From Roridomyces roridus (lineage: Eukaryota > Basidiomycota > Agaricomycetes > Agaricales > Mycenaceae), in assembly GCA_029378245.1 (NCBI GenBank), contig JARKIF010000013.1:1178001-1242000 (forward strand): a stretch of DNA of 64,000 nt, read 5' to 3'. Made by a program: the position numbers and the translations under genes. Within the stretch, counting starts at the first letter, position 1. Each line of letters opens with the position of its first letter. Shown one piece after another: positions 53,225 through 64,000 of this stretch. Under the pieces are notes generated by a model. That model searched no databases and was not told the DNA's origin. It was given only the letters and a program-made list of their open reading frames with translations.

Positions 53225-54852
53225 ATGGCTGAGGCTCCCGATGTCGAACTCCTGTGCGTGGCCTACGATACTGCTCGGGACGACGGCTGACGAGACCTAC
53301 TTGAAGCTTTGGGCCACTGCTTATCGGGGTGTTGCTGAATACGACCCTCTATGGTGTGCGTCCGCCCGCGTTAACTGCCTTGGCAGTCCAACTCACTTGA
53401 TCAGGTCATGCTCGTCCAGGTATACTTCGCAGAATCCGCGTCGCCGACAGCACTGAATACCTGTCTGCCTGGCCCTTAGATGTTGATGTACTTTACACGT
53501 TACAGACGGTGTGTCCCAAGTATCGTCCTCCGTCGTGGAATCACACTGACCACCCTCCTTAGTGACAGAAAGTGGTTCCGCCTGCTCGTGAGCTTCTTGT
53601 ACACACGCCGGGGTCCAACTGTGAATTTCCAGGCACTATACCTGCTGATAGCGGAGACCGCCAATACCATCTTCGATATTGGGCTAATCTACGAGCCTCT
53701 AATAGTGCGTTACGGTGCGTTGCATATACACTCAGCTGCTTGACCCCCACTCAAGCGGAAACCTCCCTTCAGCGACGGCCAAGGCTCTGGAGATATCCCC
53801 CCTCAGTGCGTGTCCACCAATCCTCGATGTGTATGTATCCCTCTGATTCTTCCGTCCCAGTGCTGAGACCAGGTTCATCATTTTCACCTTCAATTGGTCG
53901 CTAAACTAAACATACGTACAGACGCGGCGTTGACGGTGAGTAAGATCCTTCCGTTGATGATTCGGTCGCTCATGCCCGGTGGACCAGGTGGCAATATCCA
54001 CCCCGGTCCAATTCTTTGTCGCATGGAGAGTCAAAGCACTAACCCAATCCAACGTCCTCCCCGCCCTCATCTGCATCCTATCCATCGCCTCTCTCGGTTC
54101 GCCTTCCACCTTCCCGGCGTCTTGATACTTACGTTGTCCCGCAGTGGGCGGTATGTCCGTAACAGTCAACGTATCCCTCCAGCCCGAATACGCCGATTTT
54201 CCAAACTTCAATCCATACGTGATCACTTGGCTGAGTACCACGGCGGCGTGCGACGTGCTTTTGAGCACTGCGCTCATTCATTCATTGGTTTGTCTGGTAT
54301 CGACATCCGATTCCAACACTGACTATCTTTGTTAGTACACCCGTAAATCGGGAGTCACACCGACCGACCGGCAAGTCGACAGAATCATTCGCAGTACGCA
54401 CCTTCTTCTCTTTGGACTCCAGGTTTTGACACGGGGTACAGTGACGGTTCAAACCGGCTCCATAACGGCCATCGCCGCGCTGTTGGATCTCTTTTCGTTT
54501 CTGTTCAAACCTGTGAGTTTCAGAAACCGTCCTTGCTCAGCGTTCTGATCCAAATTAGAAAACTACCCTGTGAGTGCGGAGGTATTTTCCGGGACAATTT
54601 GCTGAGTTTCGCCGTCCAGCAACTTTGTATGGGACTTTCCACTCTCAAAACTATATACCAACGCCCTGCTCAGCACGTACGCTCCACCCGTTTCTCAGAC
54701 TTGAACCAAAAATGAATCAATCTAGGTTGAACGCACGCCCATGGCACGAAGAGTCGCTACGTGATACGATGAACGTGTTATTCGAACAAACGCCCACTGG
54801 GAGTTCCTCCGCGACAGTATGTCCGACTCGTACCAAGGACTCCTCGTATTGA
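53225..54852 (+). CDS. DUF6534 seven-transmembrane protein
   Basis: A gene of many short exons. The start MAEAPDVELL is spliced into FGPLLIGVLLNTTLYG, then VMLVQVYF, DRKWFRLLVSFLY, and the family signature LYLLIAETANTIFDIGLIYEPLIVRYG. After this come a VSTPVQFFVAWR-like helix region, SLQPEYADFPNFNPYVITWL, SGVTPTDRQVDRIIR, TVQTGSITAIAALLDLFSF and the end FPLSKLYTNALLSTLNARPW. This is the DUF6534 family, membrane proteins with about seven helices that are expanded in Agaricomycetes and have no known function. The acceptors read cleanly around the start and the last exon; the middle exons are assigned by eye. The start ATG at 53225 is chosen because the first donor and acceptor restore the GPLLIG frame. 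Confidence 0.75.
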
Positions 54853-55800
54853 ATATGCTGCAGGCACCGATAGAACTGCGACGCCGACAGGAACTATCAA
54901 CATTCCATGCAGCTCCTGGTGCTGTGAACGATCTGGAAACCGGTATCTCAACGGATACATATAAAATTAGCTCGATATGAGCCTTTAGGCGTTGTTGTAT
55001 TTCTAGTGTAGACGATTCATTCCACGCTACCGTTCGATTCGGGTGTCGCACTTCAGCGTTTCGTTGGACCTTTTGCAATTGCGGATAAGGCCCGGATGCA
55101 TTGTCTATGCAAATATTTGAAGCAAAATCTTTTGAAAACCGTCACATGAATTTCGCGGCCTTACCGCCTGAGCTTGCCATTTTTCTATGGTGCCCAGCGA
55201 GTCAACAGTAATCGGTTCACCGTTGATGCCTGCAGTTCTCTGCACTCACCACTTGGAAATTGCAAGCGAGGACTGTCTGCTTCAGCAATATTTATTCTTC
55301 ATTGAACCGAAGATTCTGAGAGATCTATCAGCTTTATAAAGTCCAGCACATCACGGGCTACACGACTGTGCCACATTCCCTGGTTCACTTGTTTCTGTTC
55401 TCCAGCTTCCCAATTTAAATCACCTCACCTCCTCTTCAAGTATCGAACTCAAATGCCATTCAGGCATCTTTGCCAATCATTTGCAACCAATAGCCGGAAG
55501 GGCTTTCTTTTACATGAGAGAAACAGTACCTCGCTCGGTTGGCCGTTGACCAGCGAGCACGGTCCGTCAAAGTCGCATTCAGGGTGGAGATTCGGTGAGT
55601 TGAAAGTGGGGCAACCGCTGAGTCGAGAGTCGACTGCCACTTGAGTAACTCTTGGAGTAGCAGAATCAGCGCTGTCGTTCGATCCGGCCTGCCCATACTA
55701 TCCGGAGGGAATCCCTGTTTTTGCTCCTCGTTTCTGACAATCGTCGACTCTCCAAATAGAAATTGAGCAACATTCAATTCCTTTCAGTAAACCAGTCCCT
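54853..55800. other. intergenic, no supported gene
   Basis: Short overlapping frames only. No repeat or RNA signal that I can support. Confidence 0.4.
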
Positions 55801-57167
55801 TCACGTTACCATCTTGAGCAAACCATCCCTCAACGAAGTAGTAAACTCCTCCCCAAACTCAGCGTCCACGCTCTTCAACCCCCACGTCACCGAGATAACC
55901 AACCCACCCTCCGGGTCCCCAATAACGTTCACCCCCATCGCAGGCCCAATCACCGAATCACCCTGCCCCCAAACCAGGTCTCCCATTTTCCACTTGTCCG
56001 AATCGCTGGGTGCATCATCATGATTGACGCGCCCAATATTTGACAGCGTAACGGAAATCATCCGTTTCTTACCCAACGACGCGCGATTGAACGCCTTTGA
56101 ATCCCCCATCCACGAAAGGAAGCCGAGGTTCCCGGCCGCGTATGCCTTGCGCTGGGCGATTGAAGCCGTCGTGGCCGCAGCGCCGTCCCACGAAAAGGCC
56201 GCGTGCAGGGGTGCGAAATCCTGAACGCTAGCGACGTAGTTGCATAGGTCATCCGTCCGGGCAACCGACGTGTCGATGAAGGGACGCAGGGAGACGGGGA
56301 CGTTGATGAACGCTGTTGTGAAACCCGATCCTGCGATGAGCCGGGAGAGTGTGACGACTATGAGCTCGTAGAGTAAGCCCGTGATGCTGGCTCCGTGCGA
56401 GCGGCATGCGGAATGCAGCTTTTCGGTGGTCGAGGACGGAATGGTGATGAGCCGGAAGTGAGTTTTTGTGCTGGTGACAGATGCAGGGAAGGCTTTGCCT
56501 GTCCAGGACCAGTAGGCCTGGTTCAGCGGGCCTGGGAGGAGGCCGAAACAAAGCATCTTAAAGGAGGCGGACCACGAAGGGCGCGTGTTTATGACGTCAA
56601 AGACGCTAGGGGGGAACGGAGTGTCGGGGACGTCAACGACGGAAGACGGGGAGAAATCATGATCAGATGTCTTGTGGAGCGCGCGCAGCAGCGAACGGTG
56701 GAATGTAACAGCGCTCAGCCCATCGCCAATGACGTGATTCATCGCTAGGAGGACAAGATTCCCTGGAAGCACCTCCACTCGCCAGAGCGGCATGTCCTCC
56801 TGCGAGGGGTCGAAAACTCGAGACAGCTGCTCTTCCATGGCAGTCTGAACGTCTTTGTTCGAGAATTCCACCACACGCGAGAGGTCGATGCGAGGGAGAC
56901 GAAAGAAGGCGACGTCACCGTCGAATCGTACGCCGAGCGGCGCGTGCGCCTCGATCACGTTCTTGAGGGCGGGAAAGAGAATTTCCTTGGTGAGCGGTGT
57001 GTCTCCTCGCGTCGTGTAACGAGCGGAGAGCGCGATACAAGTGTCCATTCCCTGGAAACACCGGGCAGCATGGTATTTCTCCATGCCGTCTGCAACACGA
57101 GAGCTTAGTTGCTTGGATTGGTTTGAGGTGAGGACTGACCGAGCGGGCGTAGTCTCTGGCTTGACAT
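55801..57167 (-). CDS. alcohol acetyltransferase-like (AATase) acyltransferase
   Basis: Two exons (57140-57167 and 55801-57089) give 438 residues. The first exon encodes MSSQRLRPLDG and is joined to MEKYHAARCFQGMDT, the usual N-terminus of fungal AATase-family proteins. The catalytic HxxxDG motif is MNHVIGDGLSAVTFH near residue 130, followed by FINVPVSLRPF and SWDGAAATT in the second half. The family belongs to the CoA-dependent acyltransferase/condensation fold; members make acetate esters or acetylate other alcohols or sterols. The substrate cannot be told from the sequence. The frame is intact with normal splice sites. Confidence 0.82.
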
Positions 57168-57634
57168 GGTGGTTGGTGCAAAAGATGAAACACTGGTAGA
57201 AATCAGGGGCTGGGCGCCGTGATGCGCACTACGGATCAGCAGATGACGGTAAATACATCAGACCGGATTGAACAGGTCAACAGGGTTGTCTACTTCTTCA
57301 GGCATTCAAGTAAATGACCCTTAGTATATTGCCCGACCGTCCATGAACGGCCATATGCATCGTCCCTGTTCAAGTACGCACAGCATCTACCTCTGAGTAC
57401 ATGCTGAGTACCTCTAGAGTACTCGAAATTGTAAGAATGCGATGAAGTTGATCTGGCAGTACGATAGAACTTCCTCGAGGCTGGTGGGTTACAACTCGTT
57501 TACCAATTATTATTCACCATCTCTTGAACTCAGTGATCACGGCATTGTGATCCGACATCCCATACTTATGACAAATGTTGGACAAATGACAAACATGTGT
57601 GTCCTTGTGTGTCCACATCTTGTCCTGCACCACC
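57168..57634. other. divergent intergenic region
   Basis: About 460 bp between the starts of the acyltransferase (minus) and the kinase-like gene (plus), presumably holding both promoters. No clear TATA box was found. Confidence 0.4.
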
Positions 57635-58959
57635 ATGAAGTTAAGCCTCGATGTGCCACCGGCTGCCCTGGGTAAAATTCCTTCCCAACCTCTTCTCCAT
57701 TCATCTGATGGATCCCGCCTGCAGCACTGGCCGCCCGCGAAGCTGATCACGGCGACGAACTCACAAGCTCCATTCGGCCACTCATGTATCGGGCGGTTTC
57801 CTGTCGGTTTGGCAATACAGAAGAGCCGGAAGGCGGGACTACCTCTGTAATCATCGGACACAACCCCCAGATCCATGGAAGCGGTATCAGGTTGGCCATC
57901 TCGTATGAGCGCAACACGAAAGTGCTTGATTGCGCGGAAAATCTGGCTTTACTCGAGGACAACCAGGATCAGGGTCTCGATGAAACTACGATAAAAAAGG
58001 TGTGCTATCGTCCTGTCGCCGTGCCCCTCTGAGACTGGGCGCAGATTCTTCCGAAAATCGACACGCTACCAGGCTGCAAAACGATCGTCACTTTCGAAAC
58101 TCTCGCTGACGGCTCATTCCATCTCGAATCTCACATAGAGATCGAAAAGAGAGTGGAGGAAGTTTTGAAACCCATCGAATGTCCCTCGGTCCTACTCTCC
58201 GACCTGGTTTGCATCAACGTGTTATCAACTTACGTGTACCTCGTCAACGCTCCATGCCTTGGCCGCGCGGTCTTCAAAATTCCGCAAGAGCCCGAGTTCG
58301 AGTTCGAGCCCGATACTTCCTTTGCTCGATCCCTCGAATTCTTTCTCGGGCTCCCGGATGTTGAGTTCCTCATTCGGCCAAGCCACATCGTGCTTGACAC
58401 GGCCGACGTTCTGCGCGGTTTCTTGATGGAGTATTATCCAGCGTCGTCCCTCGCTCATGTACTCCGGCAACATCGGCAGAACGAACTCACGGGGAAACAC
58501 GCACTCGGCACAGAGCAAATTCCCTGGGCCGTTAAACTAGCGTGGGCAACAGACATCGCGGCGGGCGTCGCATGGCTCCATTCGCAGGATATATTTTGGG
58601 GCGATCTCAAACTGGCCAACGTCGTCCTCTGCACCGACGGGCACTGCAGGCTTATTGACTACATGCCCGATGGTCACACTAAGGGTTGGTGCCCGCCCGA
58701 GTGTGCTGACGCTCTCCCCGGGATGCATCCAGATACTGTCGAACCATGCCACGACGTATTCGGCTTGGGGCTGATCTTGTGGAGCCTCGGTTCCCGCGAA
58801 GTGGTGACGCCGGAACAGGGCGATCGACCGGGTCCTGGTTGGATGTCGGAGATGCCGTATGAGTGGTTTGGTCGACTTGTTGACCGGTCGATGGCGAACG
58901 AACCCGGGGATCGCCCGACCGCGGATCATATGTACCAGACTCTCGTCTCACATGCTTGA
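57635..58959 (+). CDS. atypical protein kinase
   Basis: Three exons (57635-57671, 57725-57999, 58045-58959) give 408 residues. An N-terminal region of about 180 residues without a known domain is followed by a kinase fold: AVFKIPQEP with the ATP-site Lys, the hinge MEYYPASSL, AGVAWLHSQDIFWGDLKLANVVL, LIDYMPDG, and a C-lobe with DVFGLGLILWSL and RPTADHMYQTL. The HRD motif is WGD and DFG is DYM; the catalytic Asp, Lys and Asn of DLKxxN and the metal Asp remain. GDLK-type loops are frequent among basidiomycete-specific kinases, so activity is possible. An in-frame ATG at 57599 could add 12 residues. Confidence 0.78.
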
Positions 58960-59810
58960 CCCCCATGCTCAATATATGTACATCGTGTCGATGTAGTTAC
59001 GGAGGCCTCACAATTCAATGCACATTCAATTTTCAGTTCTGTACATGGCTGGATCCCGAGACACATTTTTTGACCACACTATTCTGCACTCCTGACACAA
59101 CTCCACCGCCACGAGCGGCGACCTTCCAGACCTGTAGGAGATGATGAGCTCAGGCCAGGTAGCATAGGGAGGAGACGGACCTCAGTGTGAAGGGCTGCCT
59201 CTGAAGCCCGCTCTCTTGGAGCAATCGGGGGCCCCGCACCACACCCCAGTGGTCACGGCATAACTCTCTTTGGACCCACACGCCCTCTTTCTCCCAGTTT
59301 GCGGATCCGTCGGCGCTCTGGGGCAGTGCACGTAGCGCGACGTGTGTCTCCCGCACTTATAGACTCTGGTGACCGTTCCGCACATCGTTGTTTGATTATG
59401 AGCGGGGGTGCTGCTGCTGGTGGTGGTGCGGGTTCAAAGGGAGTGGGTCCACTGGTATTTGCCGGTCGGCTTTATATCCCAAAGACCTGGGACCCACAAA
59501 AGTCGGCCCCATGACGCTTCACGGTCAGATTGAATCAAAGAAAGACACGGACCGGAAAGTGGCACCGTCCGCCTCGAAGCCGGCCATTGCATTTACTGTG
59601 CTCGAAAGCGCACAAACGTTTCGACCACCAAGAGTGATGCAACTCAAGTCTCTAAGTCATGGTCAAGAGCTTCGTGGGGGTGATAAGCTTACGGAAAGGC
59701 TCGAGCGATAACTGAGACTACTATGAGCTCGCGCAGATTGAACGAATTTTGACACCCGGTGGTGATACAAGTTACAGAGGATTATGCAGTCAAGAGCTGA
59801 CTTTGACTGC
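58960..59810. other. intergenic, one doubtful short ORF
   Basis: A 38-codon plus-strand frame (59399-59514) begins with Gly/Ala-rich sequence and ends FAGRLYIPKTWDPQKSAP, which looks protein-like, but no splice partner or family was recognised. Nothing else is supported. Confidence 0.3.
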
Positions 59811-60470
59811 CTACAATTTTGCCTGGAATGGCCGTCCCAGCACGTCCCCCTTCCTGCGGAATAGGCCTCGAGTCAGCTCAAAATCGCACAAATGAGATAC
59901 ATAAACCGAAACTCACGGAAGTTCAAGGAGCGGGACGACCGCCGGTCCATGATCCACGCCGAACGCAGACGCCGATAAAGCGACATTGAGCCACAATCCA
60001 GAAGACCAGTCGCCGGTGAGATAAAAATTAGCCTTTCCCGAAACGATATGGCGGATGCCGAAGGATATGGGGATCCCCCTTTTCAGGTTTCCCTTGACTT
60101 GAGCGAGTGGGTACGGGGATCGACTGGCGACTTTGATGGAGAATGTCGCTTCCATTTCGAGGGTTGAACGGTCGATCCATCCTTTAAGCTCGGAGGGAAG
60201 AGTGAGGGACAAGACGCAGGGAGAGGGTTGACGACGTACGATCCAGGTGAAGTCCCAGAGCGGCAGCTGGATGTCGATGCCCAAGCGGGATGGGTTGCTA
60301 TGGTCTGGAATGGAAGATGCTTGGATGTGCTCTACTGTGCCGTTCGCCGACGGTGCGTCGGAAGAATCGTCCTGCCCTGCAATCCATTCTGAGGCGCCGA
60401 CGTCAGCGCCTGAGGATGGGACAGTAGAGTGTGGCAGATGAGAGGCAAGGGCAACTTGAGCGTCCATCAT
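59811..60470 (-). CDS. hypothetical protein, 198 residues
   Basis: Two exons (59917-60470 and 59811-59853) with a clean GTGAGT donor and GCAG acceptor keep the frame (597 nt). The first 60 residues are Ser/Ala-rich and likely flexible. The rest is a beta-strand-rich domain (DIQLPLWDFTWIV, CVLSLTLPSELKGWI, MEATFSIKVASRSP, GKANFYLTGDWSSGLWLNVAL), which could be a lectin-like or lipocalin-like sandwich. This is only an impression from strand spacing. There is no signal peptide or membrane segment, and no family is recognised. Confidence 0.55.
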
Positions 60471-61570
60471 GTTGAACTGCGAGTCTGTTCCCAGGCTTGC
60501 GGGCAGCCACGTATGAATCCTGGCGATTGTGGGTGTGTGTGGAGAGAAGCTATTTGAGCAGTCATTTACGTCGACGGATCACGGTGACTACGTAAAAGCC
60601 GAGTCGGAGTCAAGCGAATCGCTGATGCCGTCCTCCGTACAACGAAACCTGTCGGTGGGTTTTTGTTCGGAACAATGGAAGATGACAGAAGAAAGCAAAA
60701 ATATCTTCAAGTACTTCCAGAGTACAAAAAATTGCGCAGGGGGCTGCAAGATCACCAGTATGGATCAGGCCCGATTCGAACGGACGCGTTTAGATCAACA
60801 AGATTCTCTCTGCGCATGTTCAACTGTGGACCTCCGGTTGCCAGTCAAGTTGTACGTACATACTGCAGAGAAATAACGTACACTCTGTTGAAACTATCCG
60901 TGAATCGTAATTCGTTCGTTAGGTCCCGTTCCGTTCCTCGTCGCACACGTCCATCACTCACTCACAACGAAATCACCCTCGTCCCAAACTCCGCCACAGG
61001 ATGCCTCGATCTCGGTCCCGGACAGCTCAAAAACATCAACCCAGTGGGGATCTGCAACCTCCGTGCCAGCGACGCGACATTCGCCGGCGTGAACGCGTCT
61101 TGTGCGATGATCTGCGCAATTAATTCGAACCTCAGTTATACGATTCGAATCACCAAGACCAAACCAAAGCACTTACGAGGTCAATGGATTTCCGGAAACG
61201 CTTCGTCATACGGCCGTCAGAATCAGACGTTGAGATAGGGAGGGGAAGAAAAAACCCCACTCTTGGCATTCGCCTCAAGCTCCGACGGAATCCGCTCCCC
61301 ATCCTCCTCGTCACCACAAAAATGCACCAATCTTCATGCACGACGTCTCCTCGTTCTCCCGGACGTACAATATCATATGCAGGAGATGGTTGATCTACGA
61401 ATCTACGATCGTCAGCCGTGGAAGAAGAGGCGGGAGGAGAACGCACCTCATCCGTCTTGACAGCGATCCCTATCGCCGACGCTTCAACCTCGCCATAAGC
61501 CCGACCAACCACTTGCCCACGTGTTACTTGCATCCCAGTGGTGCAGCGTCGGGTACTGGTCGTGCACCCA
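60471..61570. other. intergenic, no supported gene
   Basis: Frames of 65-190 codons overlap on both strands without family features. A T-arm-like hairpin (about 60769-60785) resembles those at 12.1 and 38 kb. Confidence 0.4.
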
Positions 61571-61891
61571 TTACACGATACCGAGTTTCTTGAGAAGTTC
61601 GCACACGCCGATCGCGAGGATGCTGATGAGGACGCCGCCGTTCAAGACGATGATGGCATCCGCGACGACCCAACGTCGTAGCCACTCGCGGGCACACATA
61701 AAAATGAGATTTCTCTGTAAACAGGCTGAATATAACGACTGACCACTTGCGCAAGAACGCTCAATACATGAGCACCGTCGAGGAGTACCGACAGGGGAAC
61801 CACCGCGATCAACAACACCGACATGAGCGTGTTCAATATGATGGCTGGCAGATGCAGATTGCGCAACACGAGCGGGAAATGCACTGGCTTA

Positions 61892-63663
61892 TTGCAGTTT
61901 GCATAAAAGTTGGCACATCAGTGATTTGATCATTTGCCGCGCACCCGGATACTGATCTGATCAAAGATTGCCTTGTATCTCCGCAACCACGGCAGCTACT
62001 GCCATGATTTTACTACCTAAATTCATGATTCTCGAGCGCCGAATTTATGCATATAATAGACCAATGGAAATCCAGTTTTTTGTCTGAACCTAAACACCGA
62101 GTTCTCGGATTTTCCTGCGAGAACGCGGCGCTCAATCGACATGGTTCAAACACAAAGAGAGGTCAATTTAGTCTCCTGAACAGCCTCCCGAGGTCAGATA
62201 TATTTTACAGTACGGGTATCGGCACCAGTGCGGGTCGGATCACAGGGGTGATCCGTGCTGACGCATACACCGCTCTCCCTTGGCTCTTCCTCTCCCTTCT
62301 GCCTCTATACACATCAAGAAGCCATACCCAAGGACGCCGCTACGTCAATGGAACTTAAACAGAGCCTCAAGAACGTTGAATCCGCTCTCGACGCACTGAA
62401 AACGTCGACATTCTCACTTGCCAAGTCAGGAGTCACGTCTGCAGGCATTCAGACGCATCACAACGTGGAATCGGGTGATACACGCAGGAGCGAGGCTGGG
62501 GGAGACATATCCGTCGCTGGGACATTGTGGTGCGTCACCTAACTCCTTCACTCTGCCCTTTTCACTGACTGGCTATAGTACTTATTGTATCCACCTGCAA
62601 GTCATCCATGGCCGAGCGACTATCCCCTTGGACGACCGGCCCACCGCCTAACGTGTAATAGGAGGCGTGATGGCTTGCATCTGCGTCGCTTCTTGAGCCG
62701 AGACCCCCAGCTGCATCCCGTGCAATACCCTCGACTGAATTCTACCTCCACCGTGACCACTGTTCTCCCTACCCCTCTCCCTCGCGGGCTGCGATATCGG
62801 TTGCCTGTGGGGGTTGTCCCCGGACCTTTTTCCGGCTGCTGCCTGCTCCCACTGTCGTAGCGCGCATCCGGGACGATCACACATATGATGTGACCGACTC
62901 GGCTCTTCCTACTGTCCGTAATCCTAGTCCCATGAATATACAATTTGGAGAGGTTGTCGGGGGATCTATTTGGGGCCCTTTTCATGTTTGAATCAAGTGG
63001 ATCGAGCTGTCCGTTCTTGCAGGAAAAATCAGGAACCATTTGTTTAGGTTCAGAATAAAGTTTTGAATTCTGTTGGGTTCTTATACTGAAAAATTCAGGC
63101 ATCCAAAACTACGAATTTGGGTAGTAAAATCATGGCAGTAGCTGCCGTGGTTGCGGAGATACAAGGCAATCTTTGATCAGTATCCGGGTGCGCGGCAAAT
63201 GGTCAAATCACTGATGTGCAGTGATGCTTGAGGGGCGATAGGGCCTCAAGCGATAGGGGCCCTATCTGGCCCTAAATTAGGGCCCTATCGAGTCTGGGGT
63301 CAAGTCATAGGCCCTATTGAGGTCCTAAATCTTATCTTATCTTATCTTCACGTGACATTACAGAGACCAGGAGCCTCTGAGACACCTTGGAAACGGGGAG
63401 GTAACAGAGGAGCAAGAACTCACAGCCATCAATGCAACTGCAGAGTAGATGGAGCCGCAGAAATCAACATATCAGAGCATATCAGAGAATCAAACCCATC
63501 ACGGACCTATTTCCTTTTTTGGCCACCCGCCTCGATAGGGCCCTATCGCGGGGCCCTATTTATAGGGGATTAGGGCCTCATAGGGCCCTATCGGTCGGCG
63601 GGGGTCGATTTAGGGGCCCTATCAGCATCACTGCTGATGTGCCAACTTTTATGCAAACTGCAA
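61892..63663. mobile_element. TA-flanked element with ~300-bp terminal inverted repeats
   Basis: The ends start TTGCAGTTTGCATAAAAGTT, and the inverted repeats can be followed, with growing divergence, from 61892 to about 62210 and from 63663 back to about 62930. TA flanks both sides (61890-61891 and 63664-63665). No transposase is visible in the 0.7-kb middle. A hAT MITE (63219-63633) sits inside the right repeat; without it and its duplication the element is 1349 bp. It interrupts the permease gene. Confidence 0.8.
63219..63633. mobile_element. nested hAT-type MITE, 415 bp
   Basis: The ends CAGTGATGCT/AGCATCACTG are flanked by a perfect 8-bp duplication CTGATGTG (63211-63218 and 63634-63641). 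The left inverted repeat of the host element (about 61919-61935) shows the empty target. The interior is packed with GGGCCCTA/TAGGGCCC words in both orientations, able to form many hairpins. Confidence 0.88.
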
Positions 63664-64000
63664 TAATTCGGCCGATGTACTACGGCGTGCCTAAGACCAA
63701 TTCAGTGACATGCGAGTCAGTGATAGAAGAACGCACATTCGAGTCCAGTGAGACCGAGCATCCCCAGACAAAATCCGCAGAATATTTGTCGGAGAATGGA
63801 CGATGGGGACGCCGTACTGCCCAGATGCCAATTTTGCTGCAACTGTGCATTACCGATCTGACCCCAGTGGATGGCAGCGAATACGCTGAGCATCACAAAG
63901 ATGAGCCTCTAACGAACCCGTTTCTTCTTAGGCTCGAATCCAGCCTGTCCATGAACAAGTGTCGATAGACAGGCTGGTCGATCTGAGTTTGAATTGGGTG

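Larger units (their letters stand above)
61571..64000 (-). pseudogene. APC-type amino-acid permease, broken and cut by a transposon; continues past the window
   Basis: Minus-strand exons at 63737 to about 63904, 63664-63690, 61744-61889 and 61571-61684 read like the C-terminal third of an amino acid/polyamine/organocation permease. Seen are FVMLSVFAAIHWGQI, ILRQIFCGFCLGMLGLTGLE joined to CTP and YIGR, then FPLVLRNLHLPAIILNTLMS, VLLDGAHVLSVLAQVW and ADAIIVLNGGVLISILAIGV before the stop. Two lesions are visible: a TAG at 63680-63682 between CTP and YIGR, and the TA-flanked element 61892-63663 inserted next to it. Removing the element and one TA restores an in-frame GRIKPVHFPL. The N-terminal part lies outside the window. 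Confidence 0.75.

Noticed and set aside
60720..60860. Possible tRNA-Leu or tRNA-Thr around the GCCCGATTCGAACGGAC hairpin
   Set aside because: The anticodon stem has mismatches and no acceptor complement exists.

Overview
This window reads as nuclear DNA of a filamentous basidiomycete, most likely an Agaricomycete. Genes are split by introns of about 50 nt with GTRNGY donors and YAG acceptors. The families present (KDZ and Plavaka transposases, a TET/JBP-like dioxygenase, DUF6532 and DUF6534 proteins, a NACHT-WD40 protein, an atypical kinase) are typical of mushroom-forming fungi. The species cannot be named from the sequence.

Layout. 0.6-7.3 kb: a TET/JBP 2-oxoglutarate dioxygenase gene (minus) and a complete nine-exon KDZ transposase (plus), head to head. 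They are followed by a cluster of TTAACGCGTTAA-like motifs that a TA-flanked element has invaded, and by a 5'-truncated Ty3/gypsy chromointegrase. 12.4-14.7 kb: a secreted, probably GPI-anchored GH79 glycosidase with a one-base frameshift. 15.8-19.7 kb: a degenerate Ty1/copia element (LTRs, half-tRNA-type PBS, polypurine tract, Gag zinc knuckle). 21.1 kb: a hAT-type MITE. 22.0-27.9 kb and 42.3-48.0 kb: two copies of a segmental duplication carrying an esterase, a small secreted protein, a 292-residue protein and an OXLD1-like protein. A third esterase lies at 40.9 kb.

29.3-37.9 kb is one galactonate-dehydratase gene cut in its exons by three transposons: a CACTA-type element, a 5.35-kb Plavaka element that itself carries a transposase and a divergent DUF6532 gene, and a 339-bp MITE. 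Removing them with one copy of each target duplication gives back an open frame with every active-site residue. 39.0-40.4 kb holds a PIF/Harbinger transposase with an amber stop. 48-52.5 kb is a NACHT-WD40 NLR-like gene followed by a tRNA-Thr(CGT) gene with an 11-nt intron. 53.2-60.5 kb is an ordinary gene stretch: DUF6534 membrane protein, AATase-like acyltransferase, atypical kinase, and an unknown protein. The right end is an APC permease pseudogene cut by a TA-flanked long-TIR element that carries a nested hAT MITE.

Overall this is a transposon-dense accessory region. The most notable item is the TET/JBP-KDZ pair, a potential 5-methylcytosine oxidase travelling with a transposase. Several host genes here were broken by point mutation or insertion while their frames remain otherwise readable, so the decay looks recent. 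All exon models come from reading splice sites and frames by eye; no similarity search was run.
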